Positions 21,974 through 31,100 of a DNA stretch of 34,253 nt are shown here, one piece after another. A model generated the notes under the pieces. The model saw only the letters and a program-made list of their open reading frames with translations, did no database searches and had not been told where the DNA came from. The translations under genes were made by a program, and so were the position numbers. The first letter of the stretch is position 1. Each line of letters begins with the position of its first letter. Origin of the DNA: Candidatus Peregrinibacteria bacterium Greene1014_49 (GTDB lineage Bacteria; Patescibacteriota; Gracilibacteria; Peribacterales; Peribacteraceae); NCBI GenBank assembly GCA_007376635.1, contig VMGQ01000006.1, forward strand, positions 1-34,253, read 5' to 3'.

Positions 21974-22504
21974 ATGGCGAACTATGCGTTCATCGACAGC
22001 CAGAATGTGCATCTCTCGATTCGCGATCAGGGATGGTCTCTGGATTGGAAGAGATTTCGGCAATATTTGAAAGACAAATACGATGTTGCCAAAGCATTCA
22101 CATTCATTGGATATGTTCCTGGTAATGAAAACCTCTATACGATGCTTGAGCAGTCAGGATTCATCATTGTATTTAAGCCTATATTGAATATCCGATCAGG
22201 TGGTAGAGCTGTTATCAAGGGAAATGTGGATGCTGAGCTTGTACTCCATACGATGATCGAGTGGAATAATTTCGATCGAGCGGTGATTGTGACTGGGGAC
22301 GGAGATTTTTATTGCTTAGTGCGCTATCTGATTCAGAAAAATAAGTTTTCCCGGCTCATTGTCCCTGATAAGAATAAATATTCTCGACTTTTCCATGAGT
22401 TTGCTGAAATCACTACGCCACTGAACGAAATGAAGGAAAAATTAGCAAAAAAAATGAGAGGCATTCCCTCGGGACGAAACCCTTCGGACAGCCTCTCGTC
22501 GTGA
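21974..22504 (+). CDS. NYN-domain (LabA/DUF88-like) putative ribonuclease
   Basis: A 176-residue cytoplasmic protein of the NYN/PIN-like fold. Acidic active-site positions are visible in YAFIDSQNVHLSI (Asp 8, Asn 11), IKGNVDAELVLHTM (Asp) and VIVTGDGDFYCLVRYL (two Asp), the order expected for LabA/DUF88 proteins. Such proteins are metal-dependent RNases or RNA-binding regulators. It begins 3 bp after the stop of the secreted nuclease gene, so both are probably on one mRNA. The last 18 residues (KMRGIPSGRNPSDSLSS) are encoded by a sequence repeated 109 bp downstream and may be a recent addition to the reading frame. Confidence 0.88.
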   Translation: MANYAFIDSQNVHLSIRDQGWSLDWKRFRQYLKDKYDVAKAFTFIGYVPGNENLYTMLEQSGFIIVFKPILNIRSGGRAVIKGNVDAELVLHTMIEWNNFDRAVIVTGDGDFYCLVRYLIQKNKFSRLIVPDKNKYSRLFHEFAEITTPLNEMKEKLAKKMRGIPSGRNPSDSLSS

Positions 22505-22590
22505 TGGATTCAGTGTATCAAGAAGGCTCCATATGTAAAGCTGAATATCAAGAAATTAAAAAATGAGAGGCATTCCCTCGGGACGAAACC
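22449..22590. repeat. 33-bp direct repeat at the end of the NYN gene and downstream
   Basis: An identical 33-bp sequence (six A, then TGAGAGGCATTCCCTCGGGA, ending CGAAACC) occurs at 22449-22481 and 22558-22590. The first copy is coding (KMRGIPSGRN). It is also part of a hairpin whose stem GAGAGGC pairs with GCCTCTC at 22491-22497. The second copy lacks the closing arm. Confidence 0.85.
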
Positions 22591-22893
22591 ATTCTCTTTG
22601 TGCACTATCTGCCGTGAGTGCCGAGCAACCGATCTGCGCCTAGAGACTATCAGCTTTCGCCCCGAAGATTTGGAGCGCGAGACCTTTGCACTGACCTGCC
22701 GCCCATAGCTACCGCAGGAGCGAAGGCTGGCCCAAGAGGTTCTCAAGACCGGCATCGCAGAGTGATGATAAAACTCTCAGCTATCGCCATCCTCACGTAC
22801 ACCTTTCCAAAGGATTGCATGGTGGATTAATGCCTCACAAAAGACAAAAGTAGGTGTTTGTAATAAACATGAAAAAGTAGTATAATAATACAT
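22505..22893. other. Gene-free region with a GC-rich 170-bp segment of unknown nature
   Basis: After the second copy of the 33-bp repeat, 22591-22765 is clearly richer in GC than the AT-rich sequence around it. It contains short complementary pairs, such as CCTGC...GCAGG around 22697-22718. I could not match it to tRNA, tmRNA, SRP RNA or RNase P RNA, and the ORFs across it look like chance. It may be an unrecognised structured RNA or the remains of an inserted element. Confidence 0.4.
22858..22886 (+). promoter_or_regulatory. Promoter of the three-gene large-protein cluster, leaderless
   Basis: TTGTAA (22858-22863) and a perfect TATAAT (22881-22886) are separated by 17 bp. The ATG at 22894 begins 7 nt after the -10 box, so the transcript should start at the initiation codon. 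No Shine-Dalgarno site. Confidence 0.7.
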
Positions 22894-25512
22894 ATGGCAG
22901 TTGATGATCATCAAAAGGTAGATGTTGAGCCGTCTTCAGAAGCAAAGGACGGAGATGTTCTTTCGCAAGTGGGTAATAGTGTTCAGGCATTACGTGCTGC
23001 TGCAGATCAGACCATGCATCCTGTTTTTGAGCGCAAGCCACTAAGCAACCCAACATACTTTGCTGGCGCGGGATACGTCCTTGAAGATTTGCGGCGATTT
23101 GCGTGGAAGTTTGGACAAGGTCGATCGTGCAAAGTGGAGGATCTCACTTACAACAAGGGAAATACTGCCATTGTCGGCTCAGAAATAACGACTGCAGGCG
23201 ATGGAAAAGCTACTGGTCTGGAATACCTAGTGGCAGCTGCGAAGTATTTTGGTTTGCGCGTTGTAAATGAAAATAATCCCTCTGCTACAACGATGAACGA
23301 AGCATTACTCCGTTTAAAAATCCTTGCAGGATGTTCAAATGATGATGTTGCAAGGGCTCATAGAAAAAAGGCGAAAGACCTTCCTACAAGAGAGTCCATT
23401 CTTGCAGATTCTCAACAAGCCTCTTCGGAAAAAAAAGGAAGTACAAATTCTTCTTCCGAAAAAGTATCAGATCCAACTCATCCTGATAAAATCCTCGATG
23501 GCTCTTCTGCACCCTCTGTTCCTTCGGAAAATATATCTCCCTCCGTACGAGTACCTGACCCAGAGTCAGCCTCTGTATCGAATGGAGAGTCTTCAGATAA
23601 TCCTTATCTCTTTCAAGTGGATACCAATGCTGTCGATGGAATTTTAGGGGATACAGGTATTCATGCTCTTGCCGATCCCGCGGGTTCAGACATTACTCTT
23701 GAGCCTGATCCTGCATCGGAAAATTCCACGGCACTTCATGAAAAAGTTTTTTCTCAGCCCAACCCTTCTGAACCAACAGAAACAGTTGATAGCGCCCGCG
23801 ATGATCAGCAAGTTGCTATGCGCGAGATATTGCACACTGATGATCCAGTCGATAAGGAAATTCCGAGCAATTGGTTCACGATTCCGACCCAACTTGAGGA
23901 TTCTCTTATTGTCAGAATGCAAAATAATAAACAAGTACTTTCGCTTGCTGAATTGCGCAAGAGGAATGAGCTTCTGGATAGCGATTTTTGGGTGATTGAT
24001 CCTGATGGGCGCGTGGAACTTGCAGCGAATATCCAATCGCATGGTTTATCTGCCATACACCAGTCAGAACCGTATGCTCTTGTTGATGGCATGGAAAGTA
24101 TCTTCGCGCAGTGGGAACGTACGAGAGAGCAAAGAACAACAGCTGATCCGCTGGTTTCTGAATCGACCAGTGCTAATCATCAGCCGGATAAAGCGGATCT
24201 GGCTACATCCAATGAAGATAGTGATGCACAATCCGCAAATCTTATTGATGATGGGCTTTTCGGTGATGTGACCGAAGAACAACTTCGAGAGCACTGGAAA
24301 ATTCCCGAAGATGCCGACATTATTCCGCGAGAAATGGAGAAAAAAATTCACGTCAAGTATGAAGATGATGACGAGGAAATCGGTAGCTTAGAAAGTTGGA
24401 GATTGAGTCGTGATCTAAAAGATGAAGAACCATTTGTCTTATTTTCCAATGGCAGCGTGCTGCCTGGAAGTATGTGTCGTGAAGGTGGTAATACCTTTGT
24501 GGATATCGTTCCTGCAAATATATCTATGGCTGATTTGCGTAGAGATATACGTGGTACATCAGACGAACCACAAAGTCTTTTGGATTCTGATCCCGGATCA
24601 CTTGATGGGGAACACCAGAGCTCATCGGATCAGCAGAAAAATACACCATCCGCAGAAGCAATTCCTGAAGGATCTTTTGATGATGTAACTCAGGAGTTAC
24701 GAGAGGAATGGAATATTCCCTCTGATTGGCAGCCGGTTCTTCATCGTTGGGAAACCGATTTACGAGTCAATACCAATCAAGGTTCTGGCACGTTGCAAGA
24801 ACTACGGGCTTCATTGCAATTGCCTCCAAACGAGCCATTTTGCATTCATAAACAAGGCAGAGTGAATACTGCAGCAAGTGGTTCACTTTCACAATTTGCA
24901 GTTATTTTAGATCGTGAAAGCTACACCAAATTTCTACATTTATGTCGTAGGGAAAACCCTGCAGCAGATGTTCCACGCAATCCTCCAAATCCTTCCAATG
25001 AACCAGCCTTAGGTGTAACCAAAAAAGAATCACTACCCACTGGATCAAGCACCGACATGAACCCTCCAGCTTCAGCATCGCGCGAAATTTCAGATGAGCA
25101 TCCTCCAGAGACGACAAGTTCTGCACCAGCAGAAAATACTAGACCAGAGACGGCTGATGCTAAGAGAAAAAGAATTATCGAGGAAGGAGCGAACAAAGGA
25201 AAAAATCGCTCCGCCCAACTCTCTGCTTTTTCAAAGAGATCTGTTCCCGCGCGCTCCGCAGAGGAAACAAGAGCACGGTTTGCTGGACGACATGGTGGCA
25301 GGGGACTGTGGTCATCCATGATGACGGGATTGACAAAGAAAGATACGCCGGAGCCAGTGGCGCCAGTACCGGTACCTGCACCTGTAAAGCCGGCAGAAAA
25401 GACTGCTGATTCTAAGGCAAAACCTGGTGCACCTGCTTCCGATACCTCGAAAAAGGCGCTAAAGGCTGAGCAGGACGCTCAGACTCTCAAGGCAATGCAG
25501 CAGACGGAGTAA
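22894..25512 (+). CDS. Large modular protein with three copies of an undescribed domain, unknown function
   Basis: An 872-residue protein without signal peptide or membrane helix. The N-terminal 150 residues look folded (YFAGAGYVLEDLRRFAWKFG). Then three repeats of a roughly 60-residue module lie near residues 322-385, 456-527 and 594-662, separated by Ser/Pro/Asp-rich linkers. The modules share IP-x-(D/N)-W/A near the start, an E-x-x-(L/I)-x-V strand, an L-x-E-L/W-R helix and (E)PF-x-(I/L)-x-x-x-G-x-V: IPSNWFTIPTQLED; EEPFVLFSNGSVLPG; WNIPSDWQPVLHRWETDLRV. The second and third are preceded by DDVT/GDVT-E-(Q)-LRE. The C-terminus is Ala/Pro/Lys-rich. I do not recognise it. Same strand and close spacing link it to the next two genes. 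Confidence 0.7.
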   Translation: MAVDDHQKVDVEPSSEAKDGDVLSQVGNSVQALRAAADQTMHPVFERKPLSNPTYFAGAGYVLEDLRRFAWKFGQGRSCKVEDLTYNKGNTAIVGSEITTAGDGKATGLEYLVAAAKYFGLRVVNENNPSATTMNEALLRLKILAGCSNDDVARAHRKKAKDLPTRESILADSQQASSEKKGSTNSSSEKVSDPTHPDKILDGSSAPSVPSENISPSVRVPDPESASVSNGESSDNPYLFQVDTNAVDGILGDTGIHALADPAGSDITLEPDPASENSTALHEKVFSQPNPSEPTETVDSARDDQQVAMREILHTDDPVDKEIPSNWFTIPTQLEDSLIVRMQNNKQVLSLAELRKRNELLDSDFWVIDPDGRVELAANIQSHGLSAIHQSEPYALVDGMESIFAQWERTREQRTTADPLVSESTSANHQPDKADLATSNEDSDAQSANLIDDGLFGDVTEEQLREHWKIPEDADIIPREMEKKIHVKYEDDDEEIGSLESWRLSRDLKDEEPFVLFSNGSVLPGSMCREGGNTFVDIVPANISMADLRRDIRGTSDEPQSLLDSDPGSLDGEHQSSSDQQKNTPSAEAIPEGSFDDVTQELREEWNIPSDWQPVLHRWETDLRVNTNQGSGTLQELRASLQLPPNEPFCIHKQGRVNTAASGSLSQFAVILDRESYTKFLHLCRRENPAADVPRNPPNPSNEPALGVTKKESLPTGSSTDMNPPASASREISDEHPPETTSSAPAENTRPETADAKRKRIIEEGANKGKNRSAQLSAFSKRSVPARSAEETRARFAGRHGGRGLWSSMMTGLTKKDTPEPVAPVPVPAPVKPAEKTADSKAKPGAPASDTSKKALKAEQDAQTLKAMQQTE

Positions 25513-25573
25513 GAAGTTGATATTGGCTTCAGCTAGGGCTCGATCAAATCTTCCACCAAAGGCATTTTTGTGC

Positions 25574-25579
25574 TAGAAT
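25574..25579 (+). promoter_or_regulatory. Possible extended -10 box before the 840-residue gene
   Basis: TAGAAT preceded by TGC, an extended -10 pattern, ends 15 nt before the ATG at 25595. The leader would be about 9 nt and has no Shine-Dalgarno site. The gene may therefore have its own promoter as well as read-through from upstream. Confidence 0.4.
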
Positions 25580-25594
25580 AATAGGATTTATTCT

Positions 25595-28117
25595 ATGCCA
25601 CCCAATAGCCCCAACACCGAGGTCACGCTTGATACAGAAAACCGTGAGGCTGCCGCTCTCAGCGTGCGACAGCAGTGGAACACGCTTCGGCATCTGCTCC
25701 ATCTTCCGAGCATCATTCAGTTGCAAAACAATGCTCAGCAGGAATTGGTCGGCCGACGCATTGTTGCGACGATTGAGCAAGCACGCGGACCAGTTGTCGA
25801 TAACGGCGGTCTTCTTACACAAATATTGACTGATTTCCGTAACGAGAGAGACGCTATCAATCCTTCGACATTAGCAGGTACCAATCTCCGTTCCATGGAG
25901 GAACGAGGTATGGCTATTGCCGAGGCATGGTTGAATGTCATTTACCGGCACATTGAGAGACGTGATGTCGAACAGATGATTGAAGCGTTGCCTGCACAAA
26001 TCAAAACGACTGATGGCCGTCGTAACAGATGGTATGCTGAATGCACAATTGGCGCTAACACGGGCTATATCACTGTTGATCTGAACCATCCGATCTGGCG
26101 TCTTGGAACTGTGGAGCAGATTCGCAGGAGAATTGAAAATGCGACTCCTGCAGAGGCTGGGATTATTTTTGAGCCACCCTTGGTGCCGCCACCAATAATC
26201 ACGACCCCCATAGCGGATGAAGTTTTCCATTCAATGAGAAATGTTGTTTCTCCCACGCTGCCTCTTGCTACGTATACTAATCAGATCCCAGGAGGTCAAC
26301 GGATCATCTTTGATCTACCCGGGCTCATACGAGAACGACCCGTTTTTTCCTTGGATAACGAAGCTGCATTTTCAACGAGGTTGGCAGCTCTTCCTAACTA
26401 TTCGAGATACATCCGTGTTGCTGATGATAACAACGGAAGTCCGCTCAGGATTAATCCGCTGTATATTCCCACTCTCGTCCGCGACCTTTTTGCGAATCTC
26501 AGCCGCTCACCGAATCAACCCTTTGCGGCGGTGACTTCAACTCTCGAAGGTGCAATCAATACACGCCAACCCATTGATCAGCTCATGCAAGGATCAGCCG
26601 ATAGCCGAGAACTCATGCTTGCACTCTCTGCTCTCCAGGCGGATCCAAGTGCTGCAAGAGGATTAATCAACAGTCAAACAGCGGGACTTGATGCTGCGCG
26701 GAATCGTTTCACGAGGGAGAAGAACATTCGTACAGCGTTGACGCAGCTTAGTCAGTTGAAAATCCCAGTTCGTAATGATGCTGCCATTAGAAGGGAATTG
26801 ACGACCACCTTAGCTGCCATGCCAACGATCGCAGCTCAAATTCTAGCGAAACAACAGTCCATCGAGATGCTGCAAAAAGAAATGGACAATTACAGTCAGT
26901 GCGTTGGATTGCTGGGAGAAATACATGCATTATGTGATGGGGTTTCCGTTTTTCATCCGGAAATTGGACCAGGTGGTCGATTGGAAAATATTTATAATTT
27001 TGGACCTGGTATCAGAATGCAACCAACTGCGGTAAACAGGTTTTCCCCGTCGTTGATTGTTAATGAAGTCGAGAGAGCATTCGCAAATATCGCAGATCGG
27101 GATGGTGTGAAAAGCGATACTCTCCATTCCGTCGAGCATTACGATGACCAGCTAAGACAAAATCAAGAGGCGCGGACAGCTGCTGGAACCGAAAGAACCG
27201 GCGACTCCAATGCTTGCTGGCAAGTCATCCGAGCACGTCTCGAAGACCAAGGCATGCGCGGACCGCAGCTCGAAAGCACGCTCCAGTACATGCGTAGCCA
27301 AGTGCAAAAGAGCCCGGAGTCGCAGCGCGATGCCGTGGAACTCACAAACACGCTGTATCATTACGAAGGGGACGAGGATGATCATGCACAGGAACATTGG
27401 GAAGAGGGCAAGCAGCACACTTTTTCCTTCCGTAATAGCATCCGCAATCCGTATGAGACTTATCAGACTGGTCTCCATGGTCTCTTCACCGCGGATGGCA
27501 TCGGCTATTCCTTAGATGAACTTCGTCAATCCCGCAGTCGTAGAATTCCTTTGCCACGCCTTCTCGATGCGTATTTCAGCATGAAGTACCTTTCGGAGGA
27601 AGTTCCGAGTGGAGACCCACGCAGACTTCCGGAGTCTCAAGCGATTACGGGAGTGCTCCGCGCTATGCACCAAGCCATCCTCGATCGCGCAGCAGAGAGC
27701 TTGAGTTCTGCAACGGGCATGAATGAAGCCGAGCAGCGGCAAGTGGGGATCACTCCCGAGATGAGTCTCACGGAGAAATTGCAGCAGGCACAGTCTTTCC
27801 TCACCACCGGAAAGCAGGCGTACATCGCACGGAACAAATATCGCATCGATAAGATTTCGGAGCGTGCCTATGAGCCCATACGTACGGCACTCGAAAATCG
27901 CACGGCATTTTTTGATGCTCTATTTAAAGGAAAGAGATGGTTCACCAATGGCGTGTTGCCATTGGGTGTTCCCTCGAGATTAGTCCGACTGACTGCAACC
28001 AATGTCATTAAGCCTGCAGTCGTCGGCGGCTCTTGGAAGAATCCTGCCGCTTGGATATCTAATACTGTCCAGGGAGGAAGCAAGTTTATCTGGCGCCTCC
28101 TTAATACCGCTGTCTGA
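25595..28117 (+). CDS. Large helical protein, second gene of the cluster, unknown
   Basis: An 840-residue protein, mostly helical and polar, with no recognised motif, signal peptide or clear membrane helix. The N-terminal part includes RQQWNTLRHLLHLPSIIQLQ. A Pro-rich segment (IIFEPPLVPPPIITTPIADE) lies near residues 188-207. Long Gln/Arg/Ala helices run from about 350 to 440. Only the last 60 residues (VLPLGVPSRLVRLTATNVI onward) are mildly hydrophobic and may touch a membrane or partner. The next gene starts 2 bp after the stop, so the two products are probably made in fixed proportion and may act together. No function assigned. Confidence 0.65.
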   Translation: MPPNSPNTEVTLDTENREAAALSVRQQWNTLRHLLHLPSIIQLQNNAQQELVGRRIVATIEQARGPVVDNGGLLTQILTDFRNERDAINPSTLAGTNLRSMEERGMAIAEAWLNVIYRHIERRDVEQMIEALPAQIKTTDGRRNRWYAECTIGANTGYITVDLNHPIWRLGTVEQIRRRIENATPAEAGIIFEPPLVPPPIITTPIADEVFHSMRNVVSPTLPLATYTNQIPGGQRIIFDLPGLIRERPVFSLDNEAAFSTRLAALPNYSRYIRVADDNNGSPLRINPLYIPTLVRDLFANLSRSPNQPFAAVTSTLEGAINTRQPIDQLMQGSADSRELMLALSALQADPSAARGLINSQTAGLDAARNRFTREKNIRTALTQLSQLKIPVRNDAAIRRELTTTLAAMPTIAAQILAKQQSIEMLQKEMDNYSQCVGLLGEIHALCDGVSVFHPEIGPGGRLENIYNFGPGIRMQPTAVNRFSPSLIVNEVERAFANIADRDGVKSDTLHSVEHYDDQLRQNQEARTAAGTERTGDSNACWQVIRARLEDQGMRGPQLESTLQYMRSQVQKSPESQRDAVELTNTLYHYEGDEDDHAQEHWEEGKQHTFSFRNSIRNPYETYQTGLHGLFTADGIGYSLDELRQSRSRRIPLPRLLDAYFSMKYLSEEVPSGDPRRLPESQAITGVLRAMHQAILDRAAESLSSATGMNEAEQRQVGITPEMSLTEKLQQAQSFLTTGKQAYIARNKYRIDKISERAYEPIRTALENRTAFFDALFKGKRWFTNGVLPLGVPSRLVRLTATNVIKPAVVGGSWKNPAAWISNTVQGGSKFIWRLLNTAV

Positions 28118-28119
28118 TC

Positions 28120-31100
28120 ATGCATATTCCACATCTCTTCCATCGGCATTCCACTTCCATACAAGAGCATAGGCTCTGTGCCTGGGATCCGGAGCACCTT
28201 GGGACAGGTTCTGAAAGTCTCACCAATGCACAGGAAGTTGTAGGGAGCTTTGCTCTTCTTGAGCGCAATGCCGCAATCAAGAAAGCGATGGCACTCTATG
28301 ATGATCCTCTTGTCAGAGGCAGGTTTGCAGAACTTACCAGTAATTCCCTCGATCGTCCGTACGTCCTCACACTGCTTCTTGATGGTATGGTGCGGAATAA
28401 AGATGGCAAACCCATAGAGAAGGGAAAATTTGGATTCACCGATATCCCCGGTTACACCGCCGATCCCGTTGATCCATTCGGGATCTATGCCAAATACAAA
28501 GATACACCTGCAGAACTCGGTACATTCCTCAAATCTTTTGTTTCGCCAGAAGTTCTCCTGCAAATTGATACAAAGGGAGAGAATGCAGAACCTACAGACC
28601 TCGGAAAGAGTTATATTGCAGTCATCGAAAGAGGTCTTGTAAAGAAGGATGCTGACCCCTATCCCAGTACGGTATTCGTCGACGTCAACCTTCTGTGGTA
28701 CCAGCATATTCGCAAGAAACTTCAGGGATCAATGGATCAACGGGGCGTCTCTAGGCCGGATCTTACGAAGGAGTTTCTTGGTGACGATAAAGCAAAACCC
28801 AGACCAAAGCTTACAAAGGTGCAGTATCTTGGGCTTCTCAGAAAGGGAATTCAAAAGAATGATCTTCCAACATTTGCAAGCTCCGAAACAATTCTTCTGG
28901 CCGGACAAGCAGAAGCAGACACCTTACCCAAAAACACCGGCAATCTTTTCACGACGATGACGATCGGGAAATATGGACCGCAGGAGAGCTTGCGCCGTCT
29001 CGATATTCATGTCGGAGATTTTGCGTTGAGCAAGTATTTGGATAAGCGTAGCGGCATTCAGCGTGATGAGAAAACTGGAGCAATTATCCCAGGGGCAAGA
29101 ACCAAGGAGCTGATCGGCTCTGCTACAGAGTGGCGAGGAGATCCGAAGGCTGCATTTGAGTTTCTCTTTGGTAACCCAGATGGAGCCATGTCCGTGAGCG
29201 ATGAAGAAGGTACAAGCAACAGGGTCTTCCGCGATTCCCTTGAATACTGGTTCGTTCCTGATCCTGCAGGGAAGCTTCCAAGAGGTGCCAAGCCTGACAA
29301 GCTTATGTCCAAAGAGGACACCAATGCTGTCTTGTACCTCGTCGTCCAGCAGTTCCTAGCGTACGAAGATCCGAGAAAAAAGACGAATGATCAGCGTGAG
29401 GAGCTCAAGAAAGAAGTTACGCTCACACAAAATCTTGAAGGATTCATGGGCAAAGCTTGGAAATACATGAAGGATTTCGAGAAGCATCCGCTGGGTTCTG
29501 CGTTCATGTGGCTGAGTGCATTCCACGCAGTACGGATCTTGCTTGGAACCCTTAAAGGCAAGCCTAAAATGTGGCAACTTGGTCTCCTTGGAGGAGCTGC
29601 CATTGGGCTCTACCAGCAAGATAGCAAAGGCCGTGCATGGTGGAACGATCTCACTGACAAAGTCACCGGTGCCATCACCAAAGATCAAGCCCTCAATCCA
29701 AAAGATCGCACACTTCCCAATTATTGGCTCCGGGAACTCAAGAAGGTCGAAGGAGAACCCGGAGAATACAACAATCTCACGGAAGACAAAGAGCAGCTCA
29801 TGCTCGCGCTTTCGGGCACTGTGCCCATTCAAGACATGCTTGGGTGGTACCGGAAGTATCAGGCTTTCACCTTGCATCGCGATGGTAACACCATGCCACC
29901 GATTCCCTTTCAATACAGCAAGTTCCGTAATCGTCTGGGTAGCGATGCTGGACCGAAGCACGTGGGGGATTATCTCTATAAAACCCTGCATAAATTCTTC
30001 GTACACCGCGGGCAAGCCGTACAGCAAGAGCATATTCCCTTCGGAATTCCCGGAGGATTTTCTGAGAAAGAAGGGCTGGGGTTTGCGTATATCAAAGATA
30101 AATATATCGAACATCGTTATTACATCCGGCTTATTGAACAGCTGGGGATCCCAAAGGATCTCAAGCTTACTGAACCAGAAATTCAGATGCTCAAAAATGG
30201 TGTGCCAATGACAGCAGAAGAAATTGCAGCCAACCCTAAACTCCAAGCGGAAATGGTTCGCCTAGAAGGCATCGCTCAGCCAGAACGCGATCGCCATATC
30301 AGTGCTCTCCTCTATCTCATACGTCTCTTCGAAATGGAGGGCATCAGCGATAATTCCAGCACGTATTCCATGGATCACGTGTACTTCATGGAGAGCAATA
30401 CGGAGGTTCTCTCGAGAATGCAGAGTGAAGGAGCACTCCCCGCGGGAGCATGGGAAGAATTCCTGGCTTGGTACCGAGGGGGTAATAAGCCTGTAAAGGG
30501 GGTTGCAACGGGAAGTCCTGCAAGCCGTTCTACAGGAAGCACTTATGGAGATAGTGGTACAGGTAGTACTACTCGTGGGGAGGGAGGATCTGGAACTCCC
30601 GAGCGCAGCCCTACGGGCAGCACAACAGAAACATCGACGGGAGATGCCTCGAAAGGACTAACTGCGGATACTACTAAAGGAACTACAGCAGGTACGACCA
30701 ACGATGGCACAGGCAGTCCAGAAAGTCGGACGGCGAGTGCAGCGGAAGTAGGATCGACAGGCAGTGCAGAAAAGGGAAGTGTAAAGGCAGCAACTCGTGG
30801 CCCCTCGGGTGTTCCCGCCGATCGCTTGTCTCCTACTGGACCCGAGCGGCCCCTTGCATCTCCTGCTGCACCTTCCGTTACTGGTCCTGGTGAAGGCGGA
30901 GTTTCTGCAGCAAGGAGTGGAGCTGCAGGAAGTACTGTCGAAACGCCTGTTACGGCTCCGGGTTCTACCTCTACGGGAACGTCATCGAAAACTGAAACTT
31001 CTGGACCGAGTGATCGCGGATCCTCTTCGGGCAATAAGCCATTGGGGAGTCCAGCAGGCGGTGCAGCTGGAGGCGTTTCGGAAGGAGAATCCAGTGCTCC

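Noticed and set aside
22591-22765. GC-rich segment considered as tmRNA, SRP RNA, RNase P RNA or tRNA
   Set aside because: None of the conserved motifs of these RNAs is found on either strand; the apparent GGTTC T-arm at 22738 lacks a pairing stem.
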